A stretch of DNA of 64,000 nucleotides from contig CALJKV010000064.1 of the NCBI GenBank assembly GCA_937974245.1, positions 28,586 through 92,585 of the forward strand. Direction: 5' to 3'. Source of the DNA: an uncultured Chloroflexota bacterium (GTDB lineage Bacteria > Chloroflexota > Anaerolineae > Aggregatilineales > Phototrophicaceae). Positions 26,470 through 34,663 of the stretch are shown piece after piece. Position 1 is the stretch's first letter. Every line of letters starts with the position of its first letter. The notes under the pieces are model-generated. The model saw only the letters and a list, made by a program, of their open reading frames with translations, searched no databases and was not told the origin of the DNA. The position numbers and the translations under genes were made by a program.

Positions 26470-26638
26470 ATTTCCGGTTCGCTTTAGTTGTAGGAGGAAT
26501 TGAGACCAGGGACGGTGGAAATGCCCCGGCGGCACCCGCTGATCTTTCGCTTTTCTCCCCGTGTCGGGGATTAGTCTCACCGTGAGGTGAGCAACCGCCA
26601 CCGCGTCACCCTACACATAGAACATAGGGCCATGCGCT
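26470..26638 (-). ncRNA. glmS ribozyme (glucosamine-6-phosphate riboswitch), divergent variant
   Basis: On the minus strand the predicted cleavage site is A-GCGC (26638/26637). P1 follows (GCCCUA/UAGGGU, about 26629-26608), then the conserved GACGCGGUGGCGGUU. A core helix pairs GGCGG (26599-26595) with CCGCC (26532-26528), just after the conserved CAGCGGGUG. P3 is GGGGC/GUCCC (26527-26509), and its loop AUUUCC (26522-26517) pairs with GGAAAU (26475-26470), the P3.1 pseudoknot. All elements come in the order of characterised glmS ribozymes, directly upstream of glmS. Unusual: GCGCA instead of GCGCC after the cleavage site, and two extra hairpins (26591-26576, 26570-26556) inserted in the core loop. 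Confidence 0.85.
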
Positions 26639-26696
26639 ATCTTTCCTCCGGTTGTGTGCGCGGCAGTTCTCCTTTATATAAATTGATATTAACGCC

Positions 26697-26702
26697 ATTA
26701 TA
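26697..26702 (-). promoter_or_regulatory. Candidate -10 box for the glmS ribozyme transcript
   Basis: TATAAT on the minus strand, about 59 nt upstream of the predicted ribozyme cleavage site. The -35 region is weak (TGGTCA-like, 18 nt upstream). A second AT-rich TATATAAA lies a little downstream. Confidence 0.45.
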
Positions 26703-27076
26703 GATCGAAAAGATGCGTTTTGACCAGCCTGTTATGCGGGAATATAGTCGATTTCAGAAAGAATTTACGGATGTATCCATCTGGCATGGCTATCCGGGGT
26801 CGGGATTTTCGCTTGAGCGTTGAAAATGGCGTATCATATGAAGCATGGCAACGGGAAAGCCATAGGTCGAATTCCTGACCAGCATATCTGTGAATTTCAC
26901 TCCCAGGGACCTGGCGCATCACCTGCAAGATGCGAGTCATGATTATGTTGTGGTCACTGACTACGGGATGAGGACACGCAAGAAACTGACGGCACTGCAT
27001 ATTTGGGAACCATGACAAACTGTTTCCGCTCTGAAATTCATTTTCATTATTTCACATACGCTTATAGGGGGGAATT
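26703..27076. other. Intergenic region between glmS leader and the accessory island
   Basis: About 370 bp, divergent, AT-richer than the flanks. A 106-codon minus-strand frame (26698-27018) overlaps the glmS promoter, has no ribosome site and no recognisable protein character. No RNA gene or clear repeat was seen. Confidence 0.5.
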
Positions 27077-28636
27077 ATGCCAGAACCAGCCGCGATCCAC
27101 GAGAAGCCCTTAGCAACACCACCGCCAGATCATAAACCGGAGACAATCCATATTTTGATCACCCAATGCCTGCAAAACGCCTTTTTCCTGGCTGAAAAAG
27201 GCCGCTTGTGCTTACCGGAATTGACCGTTAAACAAATGCTCGTTGGTGCCAATTCCGATACGGAAGATACATCCCCGGACCCGAATCGCCGCATCTATCC
27301 GAAAGACAAACTGCAAAAGGGTCCCTTGTATACATTTCTGGATACACTGATTAGCAATGTTTCTAAGGATCGCGAACTATATGTGCTGCACTTACGGGAT
27401 TGGCATACGCCCTCACCGCGCTATGATGCTGAACGGCGGCTCTATGGTGGACATTGTGAAGCGGGCACCTGGGAGGCCGAACCACTGGCCGGCTACGAAA
27501 AATTCCTGATGCCCTGGGGGAACGACAAAGACCAGGCACAGTTAGCACTATCCTTAAATGGCTATCGCCAGACCAACGAAAATGGCGGAAAAATCATTTA
27601 CTATGATGTACGTTCCGATTCGGTGTTTGATTTCAAGGAGCCGGTTGCTTCCGAACTTTACGAAGTCTATCAGAGGGCTTTGGCGCAGCGTAAGGAACAA
27701 GGGAACAGAGCGGCTAAAATTGATGTGGACGAACAGTGCGGCGATTATTATGCCGATACTTTTCTGGAAGCTATTCTGGATCAGGTGATTAAGGATAAAC
27801 AACGGAAAAACAGACGCGCAGGCCGCGAAACTTTAGTCTATGTTACGGTGATTGGTGTTTATACCGACATTAAAATAAGGACGTTAATCAACGGCCTTCG
27901 CGCCCGTTATGAAACTGATGGGTTGTTGGTTTCCGATGTGTTGACCGCTTCACCGGATATTGAGCGTTCGCTGGCGGCTTATGACTTTTTCGATAAGGTT
28001 CTGAACGTTGAAGTGGTTCACAGTCTGACGGAACTACTGCGCCCAATGTTGCCTAATCAAGATGTGATGGTTGATGAAAGTATCATCAAGGGGCTGCCAA
28101 ATTTCCGAGATTACAAGACCTTTTTCCTGGATAAACAGACGGTCCTGGCCTCGCAAGATAACAAACTGCTGGATTACCTGGAATTGACCCAAAAACGCAG
28201 CAGTGAAGTCTATACGCAGATTTACAAAGCAAACTGGTGGTTATTATGGATGGGGCGTCTCTTTCTGTTTGTCGCATTGCTCCTGGTGATTCTTCAGGTG
28301 GGCGTGAAAGAAGTTGTGATACCAACCGAGGTTTGGGTGCTGACAGGCGGTTTGTCCATTGCCCAATTGCTGACGAGTTTCTTTCTGATCCCCATGGCGC
28401 AAATGCGGAATAATGTCAATGCACTGGTACGGCTGCAAAACTACCTGGAAACCTACAGCACTATATCGTCGCTACTGCGCTTCCATATGACACGCGCCAA
28501 TCAGTTGAATCCGCAGGATACTGCGCGGTCTACCGAGGAGTTGACCTTAGTCGAAAAGCAAATGACCATCATCCAAAACGCGGCTCAGAAAATGTCGGAT
28601 ACCTTTAGCGATATTCCGGTCAAAGATCCGAATTAA
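27077..28636 (+). CDS. Membrane protein with a degenerate nicotinamidase/isochorismatase-like domain
   Basis: 519 residues. Residues 24-320 read as an isochorismatase-superfamily fold closest to nicotinamidases: ILITQCLQNAFF (26-37), LRDWH (106-110), GGHCEAGTWEAE (124-135), VTVIGVYTDIKIRT (256-269). The metal-site residues Asp108, His110 and His126 are kept. The catalytic Asp is replaced (Cys31) and the nucleophilic Cys is Lys266, so amidase activity is not expected. Two membrane helices (about 387-407, 417-439) and a cytosolic helical tail follow. GGGGGG precedes the ATG. An FHA-TIR gene begins 65 nt downstream on the same strand. Fold call is by motif reading only. Confidence 0.7.
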   Translation: MPEPAAIHEKPLATPPPDHKPETIHILITQCLQNAFFLAEKGRLCLPELTVKQMLVGANSDTEDTSPDPNRRIYPKDKLQKGPLYTFLDTLISNVSKDRELYVLHLRDWHTPSPRYDAERRLYGGHCEAGTWEAEPLAGYEKFLMPWGNDKDQAQLALSLNGYRQTNENGGKIIYYDVRSDSVFDFKEPVASELYEVYQRALAQRKEQGNRAAKIDVDEQCGDYYADTFLEAILDQVIKDKQRKNRRAGRETLVYVTVIGVYTDIKIRTLINGLRARYETDGLLVSDVLTASPDIERSLAAYDFFDKVLNVEVVHSLTELLRPMLPNQDVMVDESIIKGLPNFRDYKTFFLDKQTVLASQDNKLLDYLELTQKRSSEVYTQIYKANWWLLWMGRLFLFVALLLVILQVGVKEVVIPTEVWVLTGGLSIAQLLTSFFLIPMAQMRNNVNALVRLQNYLETYSTISSLLRFHMTRANQLNPQDTARSTEELTLVEKQMTIIQNAAQKMSDTFSDIPVKDPN

Positions 28637-28701
28637 CCGATCAGATTGCTATAATCTGGCCTGAACTATGAGCAGGGAACACAGTGAGAGGGAAGCAGCC
28701 T

Positions 28702-29823
28702 ATGGCTAACTATCGTATCGTCGTTCGACGCGGCCCCCAACCGAATGCGACCTACGATCTGGATCAGGACGTCATCACGCTGGGACGTGACATCACCAAT
28801 GAAATCCTCATCAATGACGTAGAGGTTTCGCGCCACCACATGCGTTTTTCGCGCAGCCTCAACGGCTATATGGTGGAAGACCTGGGCAGCACCAACGGCA
28901 CATTCATTAATGGGCGGCGGCTGACGGGCGCTCAGGAAATCCATTCGGGCGATATGATCGGGTTGGGTGAGACGGTGACGTTGCAGGTGGAAGTTCTGGA
29001 ATATGCTCGGCCAACCACGCCGGTGCGCCGGATGGCAGCGGATTCACCGGAACTTTCGCAGGAGACGCTTTCGGCGGATGCGATATCACAGGCAGGGTAT
29101 ACGCCTGCCCCCAGCATCCCTCCGGCAAGAGCCTCCGGGGAGGCGCTGCGTATCTTCATCAGCTACCGGAAAACGAACCGGAACCGGGTGGATGCTATTG
29201 CCCAGGTGTTGCATGACATGGGGCATACTGTCACGTTTGATCAGGATATTCTTCAGGGGCAGCACTGGTGGAACGTGATTATTGAGCAGATTCACCAGGC
29301 CGACCTGATTATCGCCATGCTTTCCCCGGCGTATCTCCAGTCTGAGCCTTGCCACCTGGAATACACTTACGCAGCGGCGTTGAACAAGCGGGTGCTGCCG
29401 GTACAGATTGAACCGATCAATTACCGCCAGATGCCGGTGGAATTGCAGAAAATTCAGTTGGTGGATTTTAAGCAGCAGAACAATGGCGCGATTGACCGCC
29501 TCAGCACGGCCCTATCGATTCTGCCACCGGCCATGCCGCTGCCCGCTGTGATGCCGCGTGTGCCAGAAGCGCCTATCCCGGAGATCAGCAAACTCAAGGA
29601 TGAGATTATCAACCTGACGATTCAGATCAGCGCTGACCGGCAGCGGTTGATTGCGATGCGGCTTTACGAGATGATGCGCGGCCAGAACGCTGAAGATGCG
29701 ACGATGGCGCGGGAACTGCTGGGGGCTATGCTCAAACGCCCGGACATTACATTTTCAACCGGGCAGATGATCCAGGACTGGCTGAATGCCGGACGCCCCT
29801 GGTGGAAGCGCCTGGGTGGGTAA
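28702..29823 (+). CDS. FHA-TIR fusion protein
   Basis: About 373 residues. An N-terminal FHA domain (1-97; LGRD 27-30, SRHH 43-46, STNGTFINGRR 63-73) is followed by a Pro-rich linker (about 100-145) and a TIR domain (about 148-280; IFISYRKTNR, ILQGQHWWNVI, LSPAYLQSEPCHLEY). Glu220 in the SxxCxxE motif matches the catalytic Glu of NAD-cleaving TIR domains. The C-terminal 90 residues are helical (TIQISADRQRLIAMRLYEMM). FHA should bind a phosphothreonine target and place the TIR. I prefer ATG 28702 (GAGGGA upstream) over GTG 28684. Probably co-transcribed with the preceding membrane protein. Confidence 0.87.
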   Translation: MANYRIVVRRGPQPNATYDLDQDVITLGRDITNEILINDVEVSRHHMRFSRSLNGYMVEDLGSTNGTFINGRRLTGAQEIHSGDMIGLGETVTLQVEVLEYARPTTPVRRMAADSPELSQETLSADAISQAGYTPAPSIPPARASGEALRIFISYRKTNRNRVDAIAQVLHDMGHTVTFDQDILQGQHWWNVIIEQIHQADLIIAMLSPAYLQSEPCHLEYTYAAALNKRVLPVQIEPINYRQMPVELQKIQLVDFKQQNNGAIDRLSTALSILPPAMPLPAVMPRVPEAPIPEISKLKDEIINLTIQISADRQRLIAMRLYEMMRGQNAEDATMARELLGAMLKRPDITFSTGQMIQDWLNAGRPWWKRLGG

Positions 29824-30157
29824 GGAAGTCGCCGCCGTATAAATGCTCCCGCCGCAGCGATCAATCTTCCGGCCAGGAAACCAGGGAAACAGTGGACATA
29901 CTGAACAGGTGTGTTCAGTTAGTTATAGGCACTGGTTCTTCAATACCAGCACCGCGTCATATTCATCCGGCTCACTATCGAGTCGTGGCGTTGGCTAGGA
30001 GATTTTAAGAGATTGAGATAAAATACAATTCTAGATTATGCAATCTATTAGTATTTTCTTCGAAGGCATACTTCTTTTCCTTGTACGAAAAGTACGCAAG
30101 TTGAGTTGCGTAAGTCTTGATAGTATTCGTAAAAATTTATGAAAGGGAGATTATTTG
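29824..30157. other. 334-bp AT-rich intergenic region with inverted repeat
   Basis: The right half is strongly AT-rich. It contains a perfect inverted repeat TACGCAA-GTTGAG-TTGCGTA (30093-30112) and, overlapping it, an imperfect one (CTTGTAC...GTACGCAAG, about 30079-30100). These overlapping alternatives 46-80 nt before the next gene could be an operator or a switching RNA hairpin. No ORF is called. Confidence 0.5.
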
Positions 30158-30547
30158 ATGCCTACCTGTGATATTTGCGGCGCAGAAGTCACTTTGAAAG
30201 ATTACTGCAAGATAGGAATTATGCCTAATCCGATCCAACCCAAAGGCTGGTTTCTACTTGTAAGTAATGAATCTGGAGAGAGCGAAAAAGTATCCGATAC
30301 AAAACCCGCTGCCACCGAGATTGCCAAAAAACTAGGTGAGATATTTTCTAGGCAGGCAAGTATACGTGAAAGTAAAACCGAGACAGGAGGTCCAGCAAAC
30401 CTTCCAGGTATGTTTGTCTCCTTGCACGGAAAACTCTATTTCTGCCACGACTGCGTTGCAGCGAATGGGGGGAAAATAACAAAGACAGGTGTTGCTTTTG
30501 TTAAGGGGAAAGCGAAGAAAAAAGGCAAGTCATGGTGGCCTTTTTAG
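30158..30547 (+). CDS. Small zinc-ribbon-like protein of unknown function
   Basis: 129 residues with two CxxC pairs: CDIC near the N-terminus (about 4-7) and CHDC near residue 97, a spacing consistent with one zinc ribbon split by a roughly 90-residue insert. The C-terminus is very basic (KGKAKKKGKSWWPF). ATG 30158 has AAAGGGAG upstream; a TTG directly before it is not needed. AT content and codon use are higher in A/T than in flanking genes, suggesting acquisition by transfer. No family recognised. Confidence 0.7.
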   Translation: MPTCDICGAEVTLKDYCKIGIMPNPIQPKGWFLLVSNESGESEKVSDTKPAATEIAKKLGEIFSRQASIRESKTETGGPANLPGMFVSLHGKLYFCHDCVAANGGKITKTGVAFVKGKAKKKGKSWWPF

Positions 30548-30780
30548 TTTGCAGAATAGCTTGATCTATCTGCATCGGACTCATACCATTTTAAAGGTCT
30601 ACTGATCGCTGTCGAGTAGCACATTTATTGTGTTCATTTTAGACGAGATGGTAACGAGTGAATTATATTAGAGGCGCTCACAACTGATAGTTTCATAGAC
30701 TATCTGACAAATCAGGCCCTGGCTACAAGATGATTGGTCGAATATTTGCATTTCGCAATGTTGATAATAGGATTCCCCCC

Positions 30781-31665
30781 ATGCAATCCATCCGAGTCGC
30801 GTTGATACAACTCTCCTGGTTAGGCAGCATCGCCGCCATGCAAGCAAAGTACTCCACAATGGTCGCAGAGGCGGCAGAACGGGGCGCGGCGCTCGTCTGC
30901 CTGCCGGAACTCTCACTCAACCCGTATTTCCCTGGCACGCGGGACAAGAGCGGTTTCCAGTGGGCTGAACGGCTTCCGGGAGGTGTATCGGATCGTTTCT
31001 TCAGCCAACTGGCGCAGCAGCATGGCGTGACGCTCGTGGGCAGCCTCTTCGAGTGGGCGGCGGATGGTCACTATTACGACACGGCGACGGTTCACGGCCC
31101 GGATGGTCGCTTAATTGGGGCGACGCGCAAAGTGCATATCCCGTCCGGCGTAGGCTACCATGAAACCGACTTCTTCGAGGGCTGGCACGAGTACCCGGTG
31201 CTGGATGCCGGAGCGCTGCGGCTGGCCGTACCCACCTGTTACGACCAATGGTTCCCCGAACTGGCGCGGATTTACGCCCTCAATGGTGCGGAGTTCATCT
31301 TCTACCCTACCGCTATCGGGAGTGAACCCAACGCCCCGGAAGTTGATTCTCAGCCCGCCTGGGAGACAGTCATGCGCGGCCACGCTATCGCCAACGCCGT
31401 GTTCATCGCGGCAGCCAACAGGGTAGGTGAGGAAAACGGTGTGCGCTTCTATGGCAGCAGTTTTGTCTGTGATCCCACCGGGAAAATCCTGGCACAGGCC
31501 GGGCGCGACACCACCGAAGTCATCACCGCCGACCTGGATGCGGCTGTATTCAACCAGTGGCGCGACCTGTTCCCGCTGCTGCACCAGCGTCGCCCGGCCA
31601 CCTACGAGCGTATCGGGGAAACGTGGGACGGCGCACGCCCGGCGTGGCTGGGACATGGCGAATAA
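30781..31665 (+). CDS. aguB: Carbon-nitrogen hydrolase, N-carbamoylputrescine amidase-like
   Basis: About 294 residues of the nitrilase superfamily. The catalytic triad is visible: Glu in VCLPELSL, Lys in TRKVHIP, Cys in PTCYDQWFPE. The CYDQWFPEL block is the hallmark of N-carbamoylputrescine amidases (which release putrescine, CO2 and ammonia), close to CWDQWFPE in characterised enzymes. This would fit the polyamine ABC transporter 11 kb upstream, though no arginine/agmatine pathway partner lies adjacent. ATG 30781 is chosen because the family starts with VRVALIQ; an ATG 17 codons upstream has no ribosome site. Confidence 0.8.
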   Translation: MQSIRVALIQLSWLGSIAAMQAKYSTMVAEAAERGAALVCLPELSLNPYFPGTRDKSGFQWAERLPGGVSDRFFSQLAQQHGVTLVGSLFEWAADGHYYDTATVHGPDGRLIGATRKVHIPSGVGYHETDFFEGWHEYPVLDAGALRLAVPTCYDQWFPELARIYALNGAEFIFYPTAIGSEPNAPEVDSQPAWETVMRGHAIANAVFIAAANRVGEENGVRFYGSSFVCDPTGKILAQAGRDTTEVITADLDAAVFNQWRDLFPLLHQRRPATYERIGETWDGARPAWLGHGE

Positions 31666-31768
31666 CCCGACCTGCTCACGCGGCCTGCCCTGGCCTGAAT
31701 GCAATCCTGGTTTGAATAGGTTATAATTTCATCATAATTGTAGTTGAAGCAAGTGACCAGGAGGCTCC

Positions 31769-32272
31769 ATGCCTGCGATATTGACGAATGACCGCTTTCG
31801 TATGGAAGTATCCGTCGCCGGGTACGAATTTCCTGATGAAGGCGCGGATATTTACGATGCGAACTGGCTGCTGATCCGGGTGCGCTTAAAGCTGGTTTAT
31901 GGCGCATGGACATGGCAGGTCGAGGATGCCGGGGCGCTCACCTGGGAATTGGCTGATGCCGTGCGGTGGTTGCGGGCGCTGGCAGCGGATGAGCATGTCG
32001 AACAGGAATGGTGCGGGTTCTCCGAGCCGGACATCCGTTTTGAGACGATTCGGAATACAGAAGGGGAACTGGTAGGGCTCACCATTCAGTTAATGGATGA
32101 ATTCCAGCCGCCGACTAAAGTGTTGATGCCGCGAGAGAACAACATCGTCACGCTGCGTTTCCACACGCCGCCCGATGTGCTGTTGGCGCTGGCGGATCGA
32201 CTGGAAAAACAGCTCGTGAAATTCCCGCAGCGCGGCGAACGCCCGGCAATATCCCAGGCACAGCACCCGTAA
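31769..32272 (+). CDS. Conserved protein of unknown function (WapI-immunity-like features)
   Basis: 167 residues, soluble, mixed alpha/beta. The opening YEFPDEGADIYDANWLLIRV, followed by a beta-rich region and a final helix, recalls the small family annotated as WapI-type immunity proteins (YxFP...DANWL). That resemblance is from memory and weak. No toxin gene is adjacent, so an orphan immunity-like protein or simple housekeeping role are both possible. AGGAGG is well placed. It may share a transcript with comEC, 30 nt downstream. Confidence 0.65.
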   Translation: MPAILTNDRFRMEVSVAGYEFPDEGADIYDANWLLIRVRLKLVYGAWTWQVEDAGALTWELADAVRWLRALAADEHVEQEWCGFSEPDIRFETIRNTEGELVGLTIQLMDEFQPPTKVLMPRENNIVTLRFHTPPDVLLALADRLEKQLVKFPQRGERPAISQAQHP

Positions 32273-32302
32273 TCCGTCGAATTCTGTACAAGGTAGAACG
32301 CT

Positions 32303-34663
32303 ATGCGCCTGGTGACCATCGCGCTCGGCTGGACGGCGGGCATTTTGCTGGCGGCGAATTCCACCAACCGCCCCACATTGATCTGGTTCGGACTGGTGAT
32401 TCTGGCAGGCACTGCCCTGTGGTTGGCGTGGCCGGATGTCCCCTGGCGGCGCGGGACGCTGGCGCTGCTGGCTTTTACGCTGGGTGGCCTGCGCTTTTCG
32501 TTTGTCCCCGTGACCAGTGATATTGCCAACTATAACAACCTGGGCGGCCTGACAATTGAAGGTGTTGTTGCCGCTGAACCGGATACCCGCGATGATCGGA
32601 TTCAATTCCAGCTTGCTGCTGAAATGATCACACGGGGTGGGCAGACCGTCCCAACAGATGGCCTGGTGCTGGTGCAAGCGCCCCGCGTGACAGCGGTGCG
32701 CTATGGAGATCGGGTAACGGCCACGGGACTCCTGAGTCTCCCCGCTGAGTTTGATACATTTTCGTATGCCGACTACCTGGGGCGAAGCGGCGTCTTCAGC
32801 ATCATGCGGAATGCGGCGGTGGAGACTGTCTCCGGCGGTCATGGCAATCCAATCACCATGGCGCTGCTTGACCTGAAAACGCAGGCCGCCGGTTTGATCG
32901 CCCATAGTCTGCCGGAACCAGGGGCTGGACTGCTCACCGGCATTCTTCTGGGGGACGAAAGTGGTATCGCGCCGGAGGTGGCCGATTCCTTCAGCAAAGT
33001 GGGCGCGTCGCACATCATTGCCATCAGCGGGTTTAATATGGCGGTCGTCAGCGGCGTGCTGCTGGGTATGCTGGAACGCTTCCGCGCCTCGCGCCGATGG
33101 AGCGCGATCATTGCCGTGAGCGTGCTGGTCGCGTATACGCTGTTTGTGGGGGCGAACGCCGCGGTGGTGCGAGCGGCCATTATGAGCAGTATGCTGGTGA
33201 TCGGCAGCCTGCTACGCCGCAAGACCTATGTTCCGGCGTCGCTGGCCTTCGTCGCCATCCTTATGTCGCTGCAAAACCCTACAGTCCTCTGGGACATCAG
33301 TTTTCAGTTGAGTTTTTTCGCTACCTTAGGGCTGGCGTTGTTTGTAGACCCGATTTCGCGTTGGTTTAATGGCCTGTTGGTGCGGGGGTTGGGTCGCGGC
33401 GCGGCGACCCGCGTGGGTGATTTTCTGGCTGAACCGCTGGTGGTTACATTGGCGGCTCAGGTAACAACCCTGCCGCTAATTGTGCTGTACTTCGGACGGC
33501 TGTCGCTGGTATCGCTGATCGTGAACCTGCTGGTCATCCCAGCACAGTCTTACTTATTCATCTTGGGACTGTTGGCGACCCTTATCGCTTTTCTCGTGCC
33601 GCCGCTGGCGCAAATCCTGTACTGGATGACGCTGGTATTGCTGGCATGGACCATTGGCGTCGTGCGCCTTTTCGCTCAGATGCCTTTTGCTGATGTGGAA
33701 TTTCATGTTGACCCGCGATTGATCGCGCTATTTTTTCTGATAATGATAGGAGGGGCGCTGATGCACGCCACGAAACCAACCAGGGCGCGGCGACTGGCCC
33801 GGATGCTGCGCCAGCGGGCTGTTGTGACAACGGCGGCGCTGGTATCGCTGGCAATCGCGCTGCTGATGGTGGTGGCAGCACTTAGCCGACCGGATGGTCA
33901 ATTGCATGTCTGGTTGCTGGATATGGGACACAGTAACGCCGTGCTGGTACAGACCCCCGGTGGGGCGCATCTACTGATTGATGGCGGGCATTTTCCTTCG
34001 CGGTTGCTCACGGCGCTGGGTGACCGTCTGCCATTCAACGACCTGGAAATTGACGTGATGGTTGTCACCCAGCCCGATGAGGCCGATTACGGCGCTCTCC
34101 CGGCGGTGCTGGCGCGCTACGATGTGGGCGTTGTGCTGACGAATGGGCAGCCGAATCTCAGCCCAGCGTTCCAGGAGTTGGAGGCAAAACTCGCCACTCG
34201 TGAGGTTGTGACGGTTCGTGCCGGGTATACGCTGGAAACCAGTGATGGCGTGCTGCTGGAAGTCCTGCATCCGCAGACGCAGCCCGAACTGGGGGACAGC
34301 CTAGATGATTCGGCACTGGTGCTGCGCTTGATATATGGGGATGTGTCGTTCCTCATCCCGGGCGATCTGAGCCGGGAGGGGCAGGCGGTGCTGCTCGAAT
34401 CCGGGGAGTGGCCGCTGGCGACGGTCTTGCAGCTTCCCCGGCATGGCGCGGTTCGTTCATTGGATGAAGCCTTTCTCAGTGCAGTACAGCCGCAGGTCGT
34501 TGTGCTGCAAAATGACCCGGCTAACCGGCGCGGTGACCCGGACGGCGACACGCTCGCCCTGCTGGGGGATACGCTGCTGTTCCGTACCGACGATGAGCGT
34601 AACAGATCACACACATTGCATCTGTATACAGACGGCAGCGAACTGTGGGTGGTGAACGAGTGA
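32303..34663 (+). CDS. comEC: ComEC/Rec2-family DNA uptake channel
   Basis: A 786-residue competence protein. Order: N-terminal membrane segments and OB-like domain (about 1-190), the ComEC channel domain (about 200-480; PEPGAGLLTGILLGDESGI, SHIIAISGFNMAVVSGVLL), and a C-terminal metallo-beta-lactamase-like domain (about 530-786; LHVWLLDMGHSNAVLVQTPGG). In that domain the usual THPxxDH metal motif reads TQPDEADYGAL, so the ligands appear lost. The protein conducts single-stranded DNA across the membrane. It overlaps the next gene by 4 nt (GTGA). No other competence gene is in the window. Confidence 0.93.
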   Translation: MRLVTIALGWTAGILLAANSTNRPTLIWFGLVILAGTALWLAWPDVPWRRGTLALLAFTLGGLRFSFVPVTSDIANYNNLGGLTIEGVVAAEPDTRDDRIQFQLAAEMITRGGQTVPTDGLVLVQAPRVTAVRYGDRVTATGLLSLPAEFDTFSYADYLGRSGVFSIMRNAAVETVSGGHGNPITMALLDLKTQAAGLIAHSLPEPGAGLLTGILLGDESGIAPEVADSFSKVGASHIIAISGFNMAVVSGVLLGMLERFRASRRWSAIIAVSVLVAYTLFVGANAAVVRAAIMSSMLVIGSLLRRKTYVPASLAFVAILMSLQNPTVLWDISFQLSFFATLGLALFVDPISRWFNGLLVRGLGRGAATRVGDFLAEPLVVTLAAQVTTLPLIVLYFGRLSLVSLIVNLLVIPAQSYLFILGLLATLIAFLVPPLAQILYWMTLVLLAWTIGVVRLFAQMPFADVEFHVDPRLIALFFLIMIGGALMHATKPTRARRLARMLRQRAVVTTAALVSLAIALLMVVAALSRPDGQLHVWLLDMGHSNAVLVQTPGGAHLLIDGGHFPSRLLTALGDRLPFNDLEIDVMVVTQPDEADYGALPAVLARYDVGVVLTNGQPNLSPAFQELEAKLATREVVTVRAGYTLETSDGVLLEVLHPQTQPELGDSLDDSALVLRLIYGDVSFLIPGDLSREGQAVLLESGEWPLATVLQLPRHGAVRSLDEAFLSAVQPQVVVLQNDPANRRGDPDGDTLALLGDTLLFRTDDERNRSHTLHLYTDGSELWVVNE

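Noticed and set aside
26470..26638. T-box leader for glmS (GGGUG...CGUCCCU resemblance)
   Set aside because: No specifier stem or canonical AGGGUGGNACCGCG bulge, glmS is not an aminoacyl-tRNA-related gene, and the whole layout fits the glmS ribozyme better.
26470..26645. RNase P RNA fragment (GGAGGAAAG resembles a conserved block)
   Set aside because: None of the other RNase P conserved blocks follow, and the length is too short.
26860..26885. tRNA T-arm-like GGTCGAATTCC
   Set aside because: A local palindrome only; no acceptor stem or anticodon arm can be built around it.
26698..27018. 106-codon minus-strand frame upstream of glmS
   Set aside because: Overlaps the candidate glmS promoter, no ribosome site, sequence not protein-like.
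27077..28636. Active nicotinamidase
   Set aside because: The catalytic Asp and Cys are both substituted, so enzymatic amidase activity is not supported even though the fold motifs are.
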